Of a stretch of DNA of 64,000 bases, positions 26,700 through 43,192 are shown piece by piece. The stretch spans positions 141,731,463 through 141,795,462 of the forward strand of contig NC_044554.1 in assembly GCF_007565055.1 (NCBI RefSeq), given 5' to 3'. The notes beneath the pieces are model-generated. The model was given only the letters and a program-made list of their open reading frames with translations. It was not told the DNA's origin and did no database searches. Position numbers and translations under genes: made by a program. Origin of the DNA: Rhinopithecus roxellana (lineage: Eukaryota > Chordata > Mammalia > Primates > Cercopithecidae). The first letter of the stretch is position 1, and the number at the start of each line of letters is the position of its first letter.

Positions 26700-27080
26700 C
26701 TACTGCCTTACTACAAACTGCTATACAAAAGTATCATAGACTGGGTGGCTTAAAAGCAGCAGAAAATTTTTTCTTACCATTCTGGAGGCTGAAATCTGAG
26801 ATCAGAGTATGTAAGTCTGAGATCAGGGCATCGTTGAGTTCTGGTGAGATCCCTCTTCTATTTTGCAGATTTCTAACTTTTCCTTGTATTCTCACATGGC
26901 AGAAAGAGAGCTAAAATCTTTCTGAAGTCTCCTTTATAAGGCCACTAATCTATTCAGGAGGGCTTCATCCTCATGACCTAATTACCTCCCAAAGGCCTCA
27001 ACTCTTATTACCATAATATTGGGGATTAGGATTTCAACATACTAATTTTGGGTAGACACAAACATTCATTCCATTGTAGC
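26700..27080 (-). mobile_element. MLT1-type LTR, antisense
   Basis: catagactgggtggcttaaaa, ccattctggaggctgaaatc, tcatgacctaattacctccc, ggggattaggatttcaacat and aacattcattcc follow the reversed MLT1 order. It sits inside the L1M remnants. Confidence 0.87.
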
Positions 27081-27490
27081 TATCAACCCACTGAACATAT
27101 ATAGACCCAACAACTGCAGAATATGTATGTATTTCAAATGCAGATAAAACATTCACCAAAGTAAATATATTGTGAATAAAACCATAATAATTTCAGAAGG
27201 ATGTCAAATAGGGTATAAAGACAATGGAATTAAATTTAATCAATAATAAAAAGTCTAGATAACTCATTTTTTTGTGTGAATAATACATTAACAAAATATA
27301 ATTTAAATCAATTAAAGATCAATTCCATTAACAATATAGCATAAAAACATAAAATGCCTAGAAATAAATATACCAAAAAATGTACAAGAACTCTGTTCCA
27401 AAAACCACAAAATATTGCTGGGAAAGATTAAGAAAACTTATAAACACACGAAGAAGTATACAATGGTCATGGGTCGGGAGACTCAATAAT
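27081..27490 (+). mobile_element. Old L1M ORF2 fragments, internally deleted
   Basis: 27085-27290 (tatatagacccaacaactgc, acaatggaattaaatttaa) is the end of the L1 endonuclease region. From about 27330 (atagcataaaaacataaaat, gcctagaaataaatatacc, ggtcatgggtcgggagactc) it jumps to the 3' third of ORF2, so the reverse-transcriptase part is missing. Confidence 0.75.
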
Positions 27491-27575
27491 GTAAACATAC
27501 CTCATTGTGATGCTAATTTGCATTTCCTTGATAAAAAAAATGCCGACAATCATTCACACATCTTTTTGAAATCTG
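27491..27575 (-). mobile_element. Short inverted L1 piece
   Basis: cattgtgatgctaatttgca followed by tttccttgataa matches the complement of the late ORF2 sequence that reads cat-ctc-aca upstream of the L1 C-terminus. The orientation switches relative to the preceding fragments. Confidence 0.5.
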
Positions 27576-29187
27576 ATCACTAACTGATCCAGCTCTCATT
27601 TCACTGTATCTATACAGAGGAGTTGCATCCTTAAGGTATTAATTAACCCTATTTAGTGATAGCCCACTGACCTTCTGACTGAGCTCTTGGTTTATAAAGA
27701 TAAATAACACAAGGTATCTGTCTTCAGGGCAATTATAGTCTATATTGACTCTGCTGTAGCACACTGGAAGATACATGTTTTCAAAGCACTGTAGAGAAAT
27801 TCAGCTGTAAAACCATTTTCTAAATTATCTAATGTGCTGAAAATTAAATTAGACATCTTGATCAATATATAGTCTATCAAAATATTCCTTTAAAAAAAGT
27901 CTTCAGACTTTTAATTTGCCACTCATCTAACTGCTCGAACCATGAATAGTAGTTTTTATTCCAACAGACCAACATGCTAAATGTGCGCCTTTATTTCTCA
28001 ACTGGAAGTAGAGGCCTCAAAACCTCAGAAAGGAAACATTTGGTTTGGCCTTTTTTTAGCTGTGCTCATAGAGAATATACAGACAGCTATGAGAAGGAAG
28101 GATCCTGTTAAGTTTCCATAAAACCACCAACTCTGACACCACAGAACAGTTTGTTCCTTTTGTTGGTTTCACAGTCCCTGAAACTTGAAGGTGATGACAG
28201 GAAGAAAGGTTCATCAATAAAGAAATGAGAAAGTTACCTTCGAATAATTAGAAGCTTGGTTCTCCTGCAGAATATTTTTTATCTAATAAAGAAAATAGTT
28301 TCAATTTCACTGTGAAAATTAAAACAATTTTAATTCTTTTGAAATGAACTAAGAATATCATTCAGCCATAATATTTATTTTTCATTGCTGTATGTTCTAA
28401 AGTTTAGGACTACCATGCTTAATTTTGCATTTTAAATTAATAGAACAGGATAAATATACATATAGTAACCTTTTTATCTTATTTGGACATACTAAAATTC
28501 ATAGCTTTTAATCTAGAAAAAATTAAAGATGTTTATACTTGATATGGGCTTTGTGACAAATTACAAATTCCTCAGATTATTGTGTGAATAGTGAGATGTG
28601 GAGCAACTGAAATCCTCACTTGACACTTTAATAAATGTCAGGAGTAATTCTTATTTAACATTTTAGATGAGGTTAATATATTTTAATCCATTTTTATATA
28701 AAATATAATTTGTAATTAGTCTGCAGAATAAGAAACACTTAAAGTCATAAATTTAATCATAAAAATAACAAAAAATGAGAATAATAGGAAATATTTACAC
28801 AGTACTCAGTAAGAAAAGCAACTGGTGTTTGAATTATAAATCTTAATCAGGAATGACTATGTATTGAATAACTTGTTAAATCTTGCAGCCAGCCTGAATG
28901 AGAAACTCTGATCAAAAGAAGAACCCAGTTTCCATTCCTGGTTTTACCACTAATTAGATGTGTGGTGTTGGGTAAAAATGAGAACTTTAGAATGAGATGA
29001 GGACTCAAAGGTCCCAGTGAAGACATTTTCTCCAATAGACAGGACCGTAACAGCTGATCTTACAGCCTCTGCTTTCACATTTATGTTGACAAAAAACTCA
29101 CTACTTCATGAAGCATATAGTGTTTTCTAAAAATTACCTGCAATTACTTCAGTTTAAATACAGTGATATAAATGTGCCTGCCCCTAT
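27576..29187. other. Unassigned spacer
   Basis: No gene or named repeat recognised. Confidence 0.5.
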
Positions 29188-29234
29188 GGATAATTAATTA
29201 ACTGGAAGAATCCTAATCAAGACCACACACCCTG

Positions 29235-29539
29235 GGCTAGGCACAGTGGTTTACTCCTATAATTCCAGCACTTTGTGGGGATGAGGCGGGAAGATAGCTT
29301 GAAGCCAGGAGGTCCAGATCCCCATCTCTACAAAGTTTTCTAAAAAAAAAAAAGCAGAAAAACTAGCTAGGTGTGATAGCATATAGCTATAGCCCTAAAT
29401 ACTCTGGAGGCTGAGGTAGGAGGATCCCTTTGAGCCCAGGAGTTCGAGGTTGCAGTGAGCTAGGATTGTATCACTCCAGCCTGAGTGACAGCTCTCTCTC
29501 TTATTAAAAACAAACAAACAAACAAACAAACAAAAAAAC
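29235..29539 (+). mobile_element. AluJ with (CAAA)n tail
   Basis: ggctaggcacagtggtttac, gggaagatagcttgaagcc, gtaggaggatccctttgag and ttgcagtgagctaggattg, then a CAAA repeat at 29506-29538. Very diverged, with a shortened left monomer. Flanked by an unusually long imperfect direct repeat (see findings). Confidence 0.9.
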
Positions 29540-29605
29540 ACTTCACACTCTAGGGATGATTAACTACTACCTGGAAAATCCTAATCAGAATCTCACACTG
29601 GAGAA

Positions 29606-30769
29606 TTATGGTCATAATCAATTCAATTGTCTTGAGTCATTATCCCTGCTCAGTGTTAGATGGTATGCTAGTCTAAGGAAAATTAGCAGTGCTTTTTCTG
29701 TGATAAAATGAGTATTGCCTCAGACGACATGGACGTATCACTTCTGCTACTGATTGAATAGGACATACCAACCTTGACTGAATCCTTCAAAATAGTGCCT
29801 TACGTTTCAGGTTATAATCTCCCATGCTGACTACCAAACTAACATAATTCTGCTACTGGAATATTGTGATATTTACCACATGGGGCCCTTTCATTTAAGT
29901 TCATTGTAAGAGTGCCCCCCTGCACCGCCCCCCCCCAAAAAAAAACTTCATCAGGTTTGCTGATGAAGTTTGAAAGCCTGATTTGTGTGTGTTTGCTAAT
30001 AAATACATCTGTGGCAGAATTCAGCCTGGGAGTTGCTTTTATTGTAATGTACCAAATGGTATCAGAGTGCTGCAGGCTACAGATATCTAACCAAAGGAAC
30101 CCAATCTTTCTGAGATTCAGTTAGGTAAATTCACAACAGCAGCCCCTTCTGTTTTATATTTGTTTTAATGTCTCAGAATACCATTTATTAATCTGAAAAG
30201 AGAATATCAAATTTGAAGTAGACTAAACCATGTAAATTAGCTGATGAACACATGAAATATCCTTTATATTGAGCTGACACAAATTTCTGTAAAACTTCTA
30301 TGCATTTGTCACGGTTTTTGCCTTCTGGGCCACACACGTGAACTTAATCCTTCTAAAGTAGGGCTAAATTTTTAAATATAAACTCAAAGTAGAAGACCCA
30401 GAACATGACTTAATTTTCTATTCTGGCTGAGACTTCGCTTGCCAGAACAGCATAAAATTCCATCTCGGTCAGTTTGAGTGCTTGCCCTTTCCAAGTCTTG
30501 TGAAAACCCCAGAGTCTTACAAAAGCCTATTCAAGGAGTGCTTTCTGGTCTTGAGTTCATATTTATCTGTTCTAATTTACTATTTAAGGCCAACCCATCC
30601 CTTGAAAGAGGCTACTCCTGTGCAAATTGGAAAACCGGGGATCCTTGCCATAGCTCACAGGCCTGGTGCTTATACTGTAGAAGCTCTCTAGTTGCACCAG
30701 GTCATTTTACTCTGACATTTTGCCACTGCCGTGGAACACAGCACCTTGAGAATCTCTGCTATTGACAGA
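29606..30769. other. Unassigned spacer
   Basis: No gene recognised. A C-run (ccccccccc) occurs at about 29928-29936. The open frames at 30478-30765 show no recognisable domain. Confidence 0.5.
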
Positions 30770-30929
30770 GCCAAACCATAGCCCTCTTCCTACTACTGGG
30801 TAAGCAATCCCAGCTAGATTTCTGCTTCCCCATCTCCAAAAAATGTGACCTTATACACAAGCACATGCACACCCATTATCTTCATGCTGTGACGTTTATC
30901 ATATTCTTCCCCATCAGTTCCTACTGCCA

Positions 30930-31560
30930 TCCTCCAGAGGCAGTCAGTGTTTTGATTTTTTTTAAACCATAGAATAGTTTTGCCTACTCTAAAATTTGTA
31001 TAAATACAACCACGTACATAGAACCATATAAAATGTGCTGTATGTTTGTGGAAGGCTTCTTTCACTCAGCAACATGTCATGATTCATCCATACTGCTTGC
31101 ATCAGAAAGTCATTCTTTTTCATACGTCTACAGTGGTATTCCATGACATGCATACGCCAAGTTTTAGTCATTCTCCTGTTCATTGACAATTAGGTGATCA
31201 GCAGTTTTAAACTACTATGAAAAGTGTATTTGTAAACTTAAATTGTATTTTAGCTAAATGTATTGGGGTGGCATTGCAGGGTCACTGGGTGGGTACATGT
31301 TCAGTTCTATAAGAAATTGCTAAAATGCTTTCAAAAGCAGTTGTACCATTTTACATTCTGACTAAAAAATGAATAGCTCCATATCTCCATCCACATCTGG
31401 TGTTGTCAGTCTATATAGCTTTAACCTTTATACTGGTTGTGTAATAGCATCTCATTGTGGCTTAAAGTCATTCTTCTCTCATATATTTCTGTGCCTTTTA
31501 GTATTATTAACTTCAACATTAAGCAATAATGAAACCATCTCTTGTGTATCCAAGTTTTAA
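30930..31560 (-). mobile_element. Old L1M, antisense (3' region and ORF2 end)
   Basis: ggcttctttcactcagcaac, atgattcatccatactgc, gtggtattccatgacatgc, gtggcattgcagggtcactg, gttgtaccattttacattct and agcatctcattgtggctt run in the order of a reversed L1M 3' end through the last 150 or so codons of ORF2. The left edge may begin earlier (about 30800). Confidence 0.82.
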
Positions 31561-32957
<1,397 letters not shown>

Positions 32958-33095
32958 ATTTTCATCTCCATTTTAGAGATGTGGAAACTGAAGATCAGAG
33001 AGATTAGGGTAAAAAGATTGTTACGTTTACTTGCTAGGAGGTAGCATAGGCAACATTCAAATCCAGACAGTCTGGCTGCGGAGTCCACAGGCCTG
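32958..33095 (+). mobile_element. MIR, right part
   Basis: ctccattttagagatgtggaaactgaag, cttgctaggaggtagc and catccagacagtctggctgc-like text (caaatccagacagtctggctg) continue the MIR into its 3' half. Confidence 0.82.
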
Positions 33096-33119
33096 GCCAG
33101 GAGGCTATGCTGGGTAGGT

Positions 33120-33330
33120 CTACTACGTGTTAGGCATTTTATGAGGTGTTTTATATAGATTAGCTAATTCAAACTGTGACATAGGTATAATTATCTCTGC
33201 TTGACAGATGAGAAAACAAAGGCTAACTAATTTGCCAAAATTATAAAACTAGTAAATGGCTAAGCTGGATTTTACTAACTTGCCAAAGTTATATAACTAA
33301 TAAGTGGCTGAGCTCGGTTTTACACTTGAT
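33120..33330 (+). mobile_element. Second MIR, with 48-bp tandem duplication
   Basis: ctactacgtgttaggcattttat, attagctaattcaaactgtg, cagatgagaaaacaaaggc and ttgccaaaattataaaac follow MIR. The segment 33232-33279 is then repeated at 33280-33327 (ttgccaaa...agctgg/agctcg...ttttac). Adjacent to the previous MIR in the same orientation. Confidence 0.85.
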
Positions 33331-34343
33331 TAAATTATGTTCAGGACACATTGGCTATGAAGAATTAAATTTTTTTTAAGGTTTTGATTTACACATCAAG
33401 GAATAGGATTCAAGTATCTGAGCTTTTTTTTTTTTTTTTTATTTACATGGAGCTCCTTGTCCTTTAACAATGCCTGATAAATGAGTCATTACTGTATCTC
33501 ACTACACACAGGGGAAATGTGACTTAATTTCCAGTCTACAGCCAACACCAAACCTAGGGTTTTGAAGGGTGCATTACAACTGGCTTTAAATGTATTTGAT
33601 TTTTCCCCAGGAGAAAAAAAGTGTCTTAGACATAAAAAGAAATATATCCATTAAGTATCAAACACTATTTCATTTCTATGTAAATCTATGGATAAGATAA
33701 CTTAGTGATTTCATGTTTCCCTGTGAATGCAATAAAATCTGATGGAAACTGAAGAAAAAATATCTACACCAAATCATTCCATATGCATTCCTCAGTACAT
33801 TCCAGAGCTTGGAGCACATACAAGAAAGTATGGAAAAAATGACTGCCTGTGTTCTTCTACTTAGATTTAATTTTCCTTTTGAGCCCTTAGTGTGAGCATA
33901 GGTGTGGTGTTTTATTGTACATTTGTCACATGTTTCCAAGTTGCCACTGAATTAAGCATGTGCTTCTTGAATATAAGAGGAATTGAAACAGAAAAATTTC
34001 TTAAAGGAACCATTGCACTCTCTGTTCCTAAATAGATAAATACCTGCATATTTTAGCATAAAATGGAGAGACTTTTATGCTTTCAACCATACTCACCATG
34101 CCCTACTTTTACAACAGTGGGTCTTACTTGAAGAAACATTCATTAACTAATTATTGTGGTTAAATTGTGCTTCAGAGTCTTCACACACACCGAAAAAAAA
34201 AAAAAATGCTTTTCACGGATCTTGAAAATCCTAGAAAGTCTAAAAAGAAAGTAGTTCGACAAATGGGAATTGCCAGTAGCATTCAAGGGCTGGTGATTAG
34301 AAAAAGAAAAGCAAATACAATCGTAGGTAACTCCATGACTCTT
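33331..34343. other. Unassigned spacer
   Basis: No gene or named repeat recognised. It includes a T-run at about 33425-33440. Confidence 0.55.
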
Positions 34344-34361
34344 TTAAAATAGAAATGTCTG
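34344..34361. repeat. Target-site duplication of Alu
   Basis: TTAAAATAGAAATGTCTG here recurs at 34861-34878 with one mismatch, beyond the polypurine tract. Confidence 0.93.
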
Positions 34362-34662
<301 letters not shown>

Positions 34663-34860
34663 GGGAGGAGGAGGAAGAAGAAGGAGGAGGAGGAGGAGAA
34701 GGGAGGAGGAGGAAAGAGGAGGAGGAGAGGAGGAAGGAGGAGGAGGAGGAAGGATGAGGAGGAAGAAGGAGAAGGAAAAAGGAGAAGAAGGAGAAGGAAG
34801 AAGGAGAAGGAAGAAGAAGAAGGAGAAGGAGGAGGAGGAGGAGAAGGAGAAGGAGAAATA
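34663..34860 (+). repeat. Polypurine (GGA/GAA)n tract grown from Alu tail
   Basis: Nearly 200 bases of G and A only (one T at about 34755), made of GGA, GAA and GGAA units. It lies between the A-tail and the right target duplication, so it expanded from the tail after insertion. Homopurine tracts with this content can form triplex (H-DNA) structures. The Glu/Gly/Lys frame on plus and the Ser/Pro/Leu frame on minus are artefacts. Confidence 0.95.
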
Positions 34861-34878
34861 TTAAAGTAGAAATGTCTG

Positions 34879-35649
34879 CAACATCTCTCCAGTTGAGAAC
34901 GCCATATCAGTATAGGTCTAGGTTTACTAAGCATGGCAATGTTGTTGCTGTTCTGTGTTTCTCTCAACCATATTATAAATGTCAATGTATATTGTCGTAA
35001 GATTTATCTGTGCTGTTTGGTTAGCTTTTGGAACTTGACTTTCCAAGATTGCTTCAGCAATAAATGGGAGGCACATGGTGAGAATGGACTCCACACAAAT
35101 TTTGGTACCAAAGCCTTGCCCAGGTACCAAAACTTGCCCAGCCCACACGTAGCAGGAAGCTACTCTCACACATCTGGCAGTCCTGCTGGGGCATGGAGCC
35201 ATGGGCAACCTGGTTGCCCCAAGTCCTTCCCTAAATTAGAGGGTCTCCTTGGAAGCATGCAAACCAACATCTCCAGTGGCAAAGCTTAGAAATAAATACT
35301 TGGAGTAAAAGGAGATGAGAAGAAAAACAAACACATTGCAGTCTCTTTGCCAGCATCAACAGTGGGTGAAGAAATCCTTTAACTTGGTATTTTACAAACA
35401 GGAGCTTTCAAGGTGAAGAATATTTTTCTGTTGTTTAGTGATTGAATTCTGTCCTGCTTTGATTTGTGATTTATAACATACTGGGTTTTTTTATTGCTGT
35501 TATTTGTGACTTTTTTTCTTTAAGAAACAAAACCACATCCAATAGGACATGACAACAGGTGGTTACCCTCCAGATTTTAATAAAGTTATGCAGAGGGTAT
35601 TTTTAATGAACTTTAAAACATTTTATGGAAGGAAATACAATATCTTATG
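34879..35649. other. Unassigned spacer
   Basis: No named repeat or gene recognised. The 118-codon frame at 34933-35289 has no recognisable domain. Confidence 0.5.
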
Positions 35650-35860
35650 AATCTGCTATGTGCTAGACAGTTTGTTAAGTGTTTAACAAGTTATTTCATT
35701 TGGTTCTCATAATTAAACTGATAAAATATTTATTTTTATCTCTGTCTTGTTGATGTAGAATTTAAGGTACAATGAAGTAAACTGACATGCTCATAGTCAT
35801 ACAGCCACAAATGTGATTTTAGAAACTCAAACTTCAGCTCTACCTTTGTTTGACAAAGAA
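35650..35860 (+). mobile_element. MIR fragment
   Basis: ctgctatgtgctagacagtttgtt, gtttaacaagttatttcatttgg, gaatttaaggtacaatgaag and tcatacagccacaaatg follow the MIR core in order. Confidence 0.78.
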
Positions 35861-36124
35861 ATCCATCCTGTATTACCACACTATAAAGCAAAATGCATAC
35901 ATTTTCTCCTCATTTTTAATTACTAAATAATTTTGTCACATAACAATATCTTATACCAACTATGAATTTAGGTATTTTCCAGAAATCTCCATTGTCAATT
36001 GTATAATTTTATTTTAACAGGATTTCTAAGAGATATGTTTTCAGCCTATCTGGTTACATGATTCGAATTGAACATTATTACACAGAATCAAAAAATAATT
36101 AAATTAGAAGACTACCTAGGGATT

Positions 36125-36194
36125 GTCTTGTTCTGCAATGTCCATGGTCATCACTAGCCACATGTGGCCATTTAAATTTAAATTAATTAAAACT
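36125..36194 (+). mobile_element. Palindromic DNA-transposon relic, left half
   Basis: ttctgcaatgtccatggtca, then tcactagccacatgtggcc, then aatttaaattaattaaaact. It pairs with the right half at 45051-45225, whose complement reads similarly, as terminal inverted repeats of a small nonautonomous element. Split by the L1M. Confidence 0.72.
36180..36194. repeat. Left target-site duplication of L1M
   Basis: AAATTAATTAAAACT is repeated perfectly at 45051-45065. Confidence 0.9.
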
Positions 36195-36993
36195 GACTTC
36201 TGGTTTCTGGTTCCACACGTAAGAGGCTTGGAAATTGGCAACCCATTCTAACAACAAGTAAAAAGATATACAATCAGAAAATTCAGTAAAACTTCTTGAA
36301 TCCAAAAGAGAGAGTCAGGACACACAATGAACTGCTGCCCCAAGACTGGAAAGACAGGTAGAATACCAAGAGTCACAGCTTAGCACAACTGCCTCACAAG
36401 CAGAAACCTCCAAGGCAACCCGGGCTACAGTAAGAAACCTAACTGTAATTAACAAATTGCTGAAGGCTCAGTGTGGACAACTCCGAGAGTTAAAAACTCC
36501 AGGGGAACTCAGTGATCTGACGGCCCTCACAATTTTGTAAGATTTATGTCCAGGAGATTGGCCAGGTTCTCACAATAAATATCACAGAAAGATCCCTTCA
36601 TGGTTTCTGTAGGGAAGAGGAAAATAAACCATTTTGAAATTTGCCAAAGCATCCTGTTCTTAATAAGGCCTGCCCTCAGAAGAAACTAGTTAACCACAGC
36701 CTAACATGCTGGGTTTTTATTAAAGCCTAACTAACCTGGAGGAAGAGAAACACTCAACTTCAGCCTACTCCTATCTAAAGTGGGTGGACTCAGTAGCACA
36801 GTAGCACACATGAAGTTCATAGTTCGGAGGCATAGACTAACCAGAAGACTGAGAGCTAATAATAAGTATAGAATGCTTCCCCTTCCCGTACACCTTACCA
36901 CCACATTTCTAAAGGGCTATTTACAGAAATTCCTTTTACCCAGTACATCACATCCCACTATCAAGAAAACAATTACAAAGCACACCAAAAGAC

Positions 36994-36995
<2 letters not shown>

Positions 36996-37030
<35 letters not shown>

Positions 37031-37040
37031 ACACACACAC
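36996..37040. repeat. (AC)n microsatellite
   Basis: About 22 AC units with one AG interruption near 37025, inside the 5' region of the L1M. Its complement gives a run of Val-Cys in a spurious minus-strand frame. Confidence 0.95.
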
Positions 37041-37059
37041 AATTTGAAGAGAGGAGCAA

Positions 37060-37985
37060 GCATCAGAACCAGACATGGCAGAGATGTTGGAATTAACAGA
37101 CTGAGAATTCAAAACAACTGTGATTAACATGCTGAGGGCTATAAGGAATAAAGTAGACAGCATGCAAGAACAGATGAGCAAAGTAAGCAGAGCAATGGAA
37201 ATCATAAGAAAGAACCAAAAAAGAAATACTAGATGTCAAAAACAGTACAACAGATATGAAGAATGACTTTGATGGGTTTATTAATATGCTGGACACAAGT
37301 GGGGAAAGAATCTCTGAGTTTGAGGATATATCAATAGAAACCTCCAAAACTGAAAAGAGAACACCAAATATTAAAAACAAATACAGAATATTCAAGGACT
37401 ATGAAACAACTACAAAAGGTGTAACATATGCATAATGGGATAACAAAAGAAGAAGAGAAAGGGAAAGGGGGAGGAGAAGGTGGAGGAGGAAGAGGAATAT
37501 TTTAAATAATAGTGGCTGAGGATTACCCCAAATTAATGTCAAATAGAAAATCACAGACCCAGGAAATGTGGAGAACACCAAGCAAGATAAATACCAAAAA
37601 ACAAAACAAAACAAAACAAAAAACCCTACATCTAAGAATACAAAAATTACAGAAAATCAAAAATAAAGAAAAAACTGCAGAAAATCAAAGATAAAGAAAA
37701 AATCCTGAAAGGAGTCTGAGAAGTAGGGGTGGAGATGAAACATCTTACTTATAAAGGAAAAAAAATAAAAATTACATCTTACTGCTCCTCAAAAAAAACA
37801 TTTAAGTAAAAAGAAATTAAGGGAAAGTATTTAAAGTGTTGAGAGGAAAAGAACTCCACAAATCTAGAATTCCGTACCCTGCAAAATTATTCTTCAAAAG
37901 TGAAAGAGAAATGAAGACTTTCTCAGATGAACAAAAATTGAAGAAATCTGTTGCCAGTAGACCTGAAATGTTAAAAGAAGTTATT
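37060..37985 (+). pseudogene. L1M ORF1 (RNA-binding chaperone) remnant
   Basis: Frame fragments read MAEMLELTD then EFKTTVINMLRAIRNKV and DSMQEQMSKVSRAMEI, the coiled-coil part of ORF1p. Near 37410 tacaaaaggtgtaacatatg encodes YKRCNIC, which begins the conserved YKRCNICIMGIPE motif of the RNA-recognition domain. ORF1p normally trimerises and coats L1 RNA. Stops and frameshifts are frequent (for example after TD near 37108). A purine-rich expansion sits at 37446-37495. The 3' end (gttaaaagaagttatttag) matches the ORF1 terminus. Confidence 0.82.
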
Positions 37986-38069
37986 TAGAAAGAAGGAAAT
38001 AAATGTAGTTCAGAAATTTGTGTTGATATAAAGAAAGGAGGAGGATTGAAAAAGAAATAAGTGAAGACC

Positions 38070-38381
38070 GGCTGGACTTGATGGCTCATGCCTCTTATCC
38101 CAGCACTTTGAGAGGCCAAGGAGGATGGATCACTTGAGGTCAGGAGTTCAAGACCAGCCTGGCCAACATGATGAAACCCCATTTCTACTAAAAATACAAA
38201 AATTAGTTGGGCGTGATGATGTGCACCTGTAATCCCAGCTACTCTGGAAGCTAAGGCAGGAGAACCACTTGAACCTGGAAGGCAGAGATAGATTGTAGTG
38301 AGCTGAGATCACACCAGTGCACTCCAGCCTGGGAAACAGAATGAGATTCCATCTCAAAAAACAAAACAACAACAACAAAAA
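38070..38381 (+). mobile_element. AluS inside L1M
   Basis: ggctggacttgatggctcat, gatcacttgaggtcaggag, attagttgggcgtgatgatg and gaaccacttgaacctggaag, with an A/CAA-rich tail. Interrupts the L1M just after the ORF1 stop. Target duplication not clear. Confidence 0.92.
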
Positions 38382-39066
38382 TAAATATGTGCACATTTTT
38401 TTCTTACTCAATTAGTCTAACACTAAAAGCTTGTTCAAAATAATAATAGCAATAATGTGTTTGACTAGGTATGCTTACGTAAATATTTGTGGGCTGTTTG
38501 TGTGTGCATGTGTGTGTCTGCGTCTGTGTATATACTTACGTATACTCACATACAAGTGAAATAAATGACAGCAATGATGCAAAGGTCAGGAGGAAGGAAT
38601 TAGGATTATTTTGTTAGCCTATGAAGTAATATGGTGTTATTAGAAAGTGAGCTTGGATTAGTTGTAAATGTATACTGCAAATTCTAGGACAAACACTAAA
38701 AATGTTTTTTTAAAAATGATATAGTAAGAAAGGAGAGAAAATTGAATCATTTAAAGTACTAAACTAAAACTACAAATGGCAGAAAAAAGAATGAAAGACA
38801 AAAAGGCAACAAATAGAAAACAGGAAGAAATATGGTAGATATTAATCAAATTACATCAATAATTATTCTAAACAATGATATTCTAAATGCACCCATTAAA
38901 AGACAGAGATTCTCAGGGTTCACCAAAAATAGACCCAAATTTATATTCTCTACAAAAAACCTCACTTTAAATATGAAGATATATATATAGAGAGAGACAG
39001 ATTGACAGATAGACTAGAAATAAATGAATGGAAAAAAATACACCAGTCTAACGCTAATCAAAATAA

Positions 39067-43026
<3,960 letters not shown>

Positions 43027-43144
43027 AGATTAATTTGCAAAAGTCAATCACTTTCCTATATACCAGAAATAAACAAGTGAAATTTGAAATTAAAAACATA
43101 ATATTATTTATATTAACACCCCTAAAAGGAAAAACTTAGGTATA

Positions 43145-43192
43145 AATTATATGTGTATATGTATGTGTGTTTGCATATATGTGTGTGTGTGT
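43145..43192. repeat. TG/TA microsatellite
   Basis: gtgtatatgtatgtgtgttt then atatgtgtgtgtgtgtgg, within the L1M 3' part. Confidence 0.85.

Noticed and set aside
36996..37040. Val-Cys repeat protein on the minus strand
   Set aside because: It is the (AC)n microsatellite translated.
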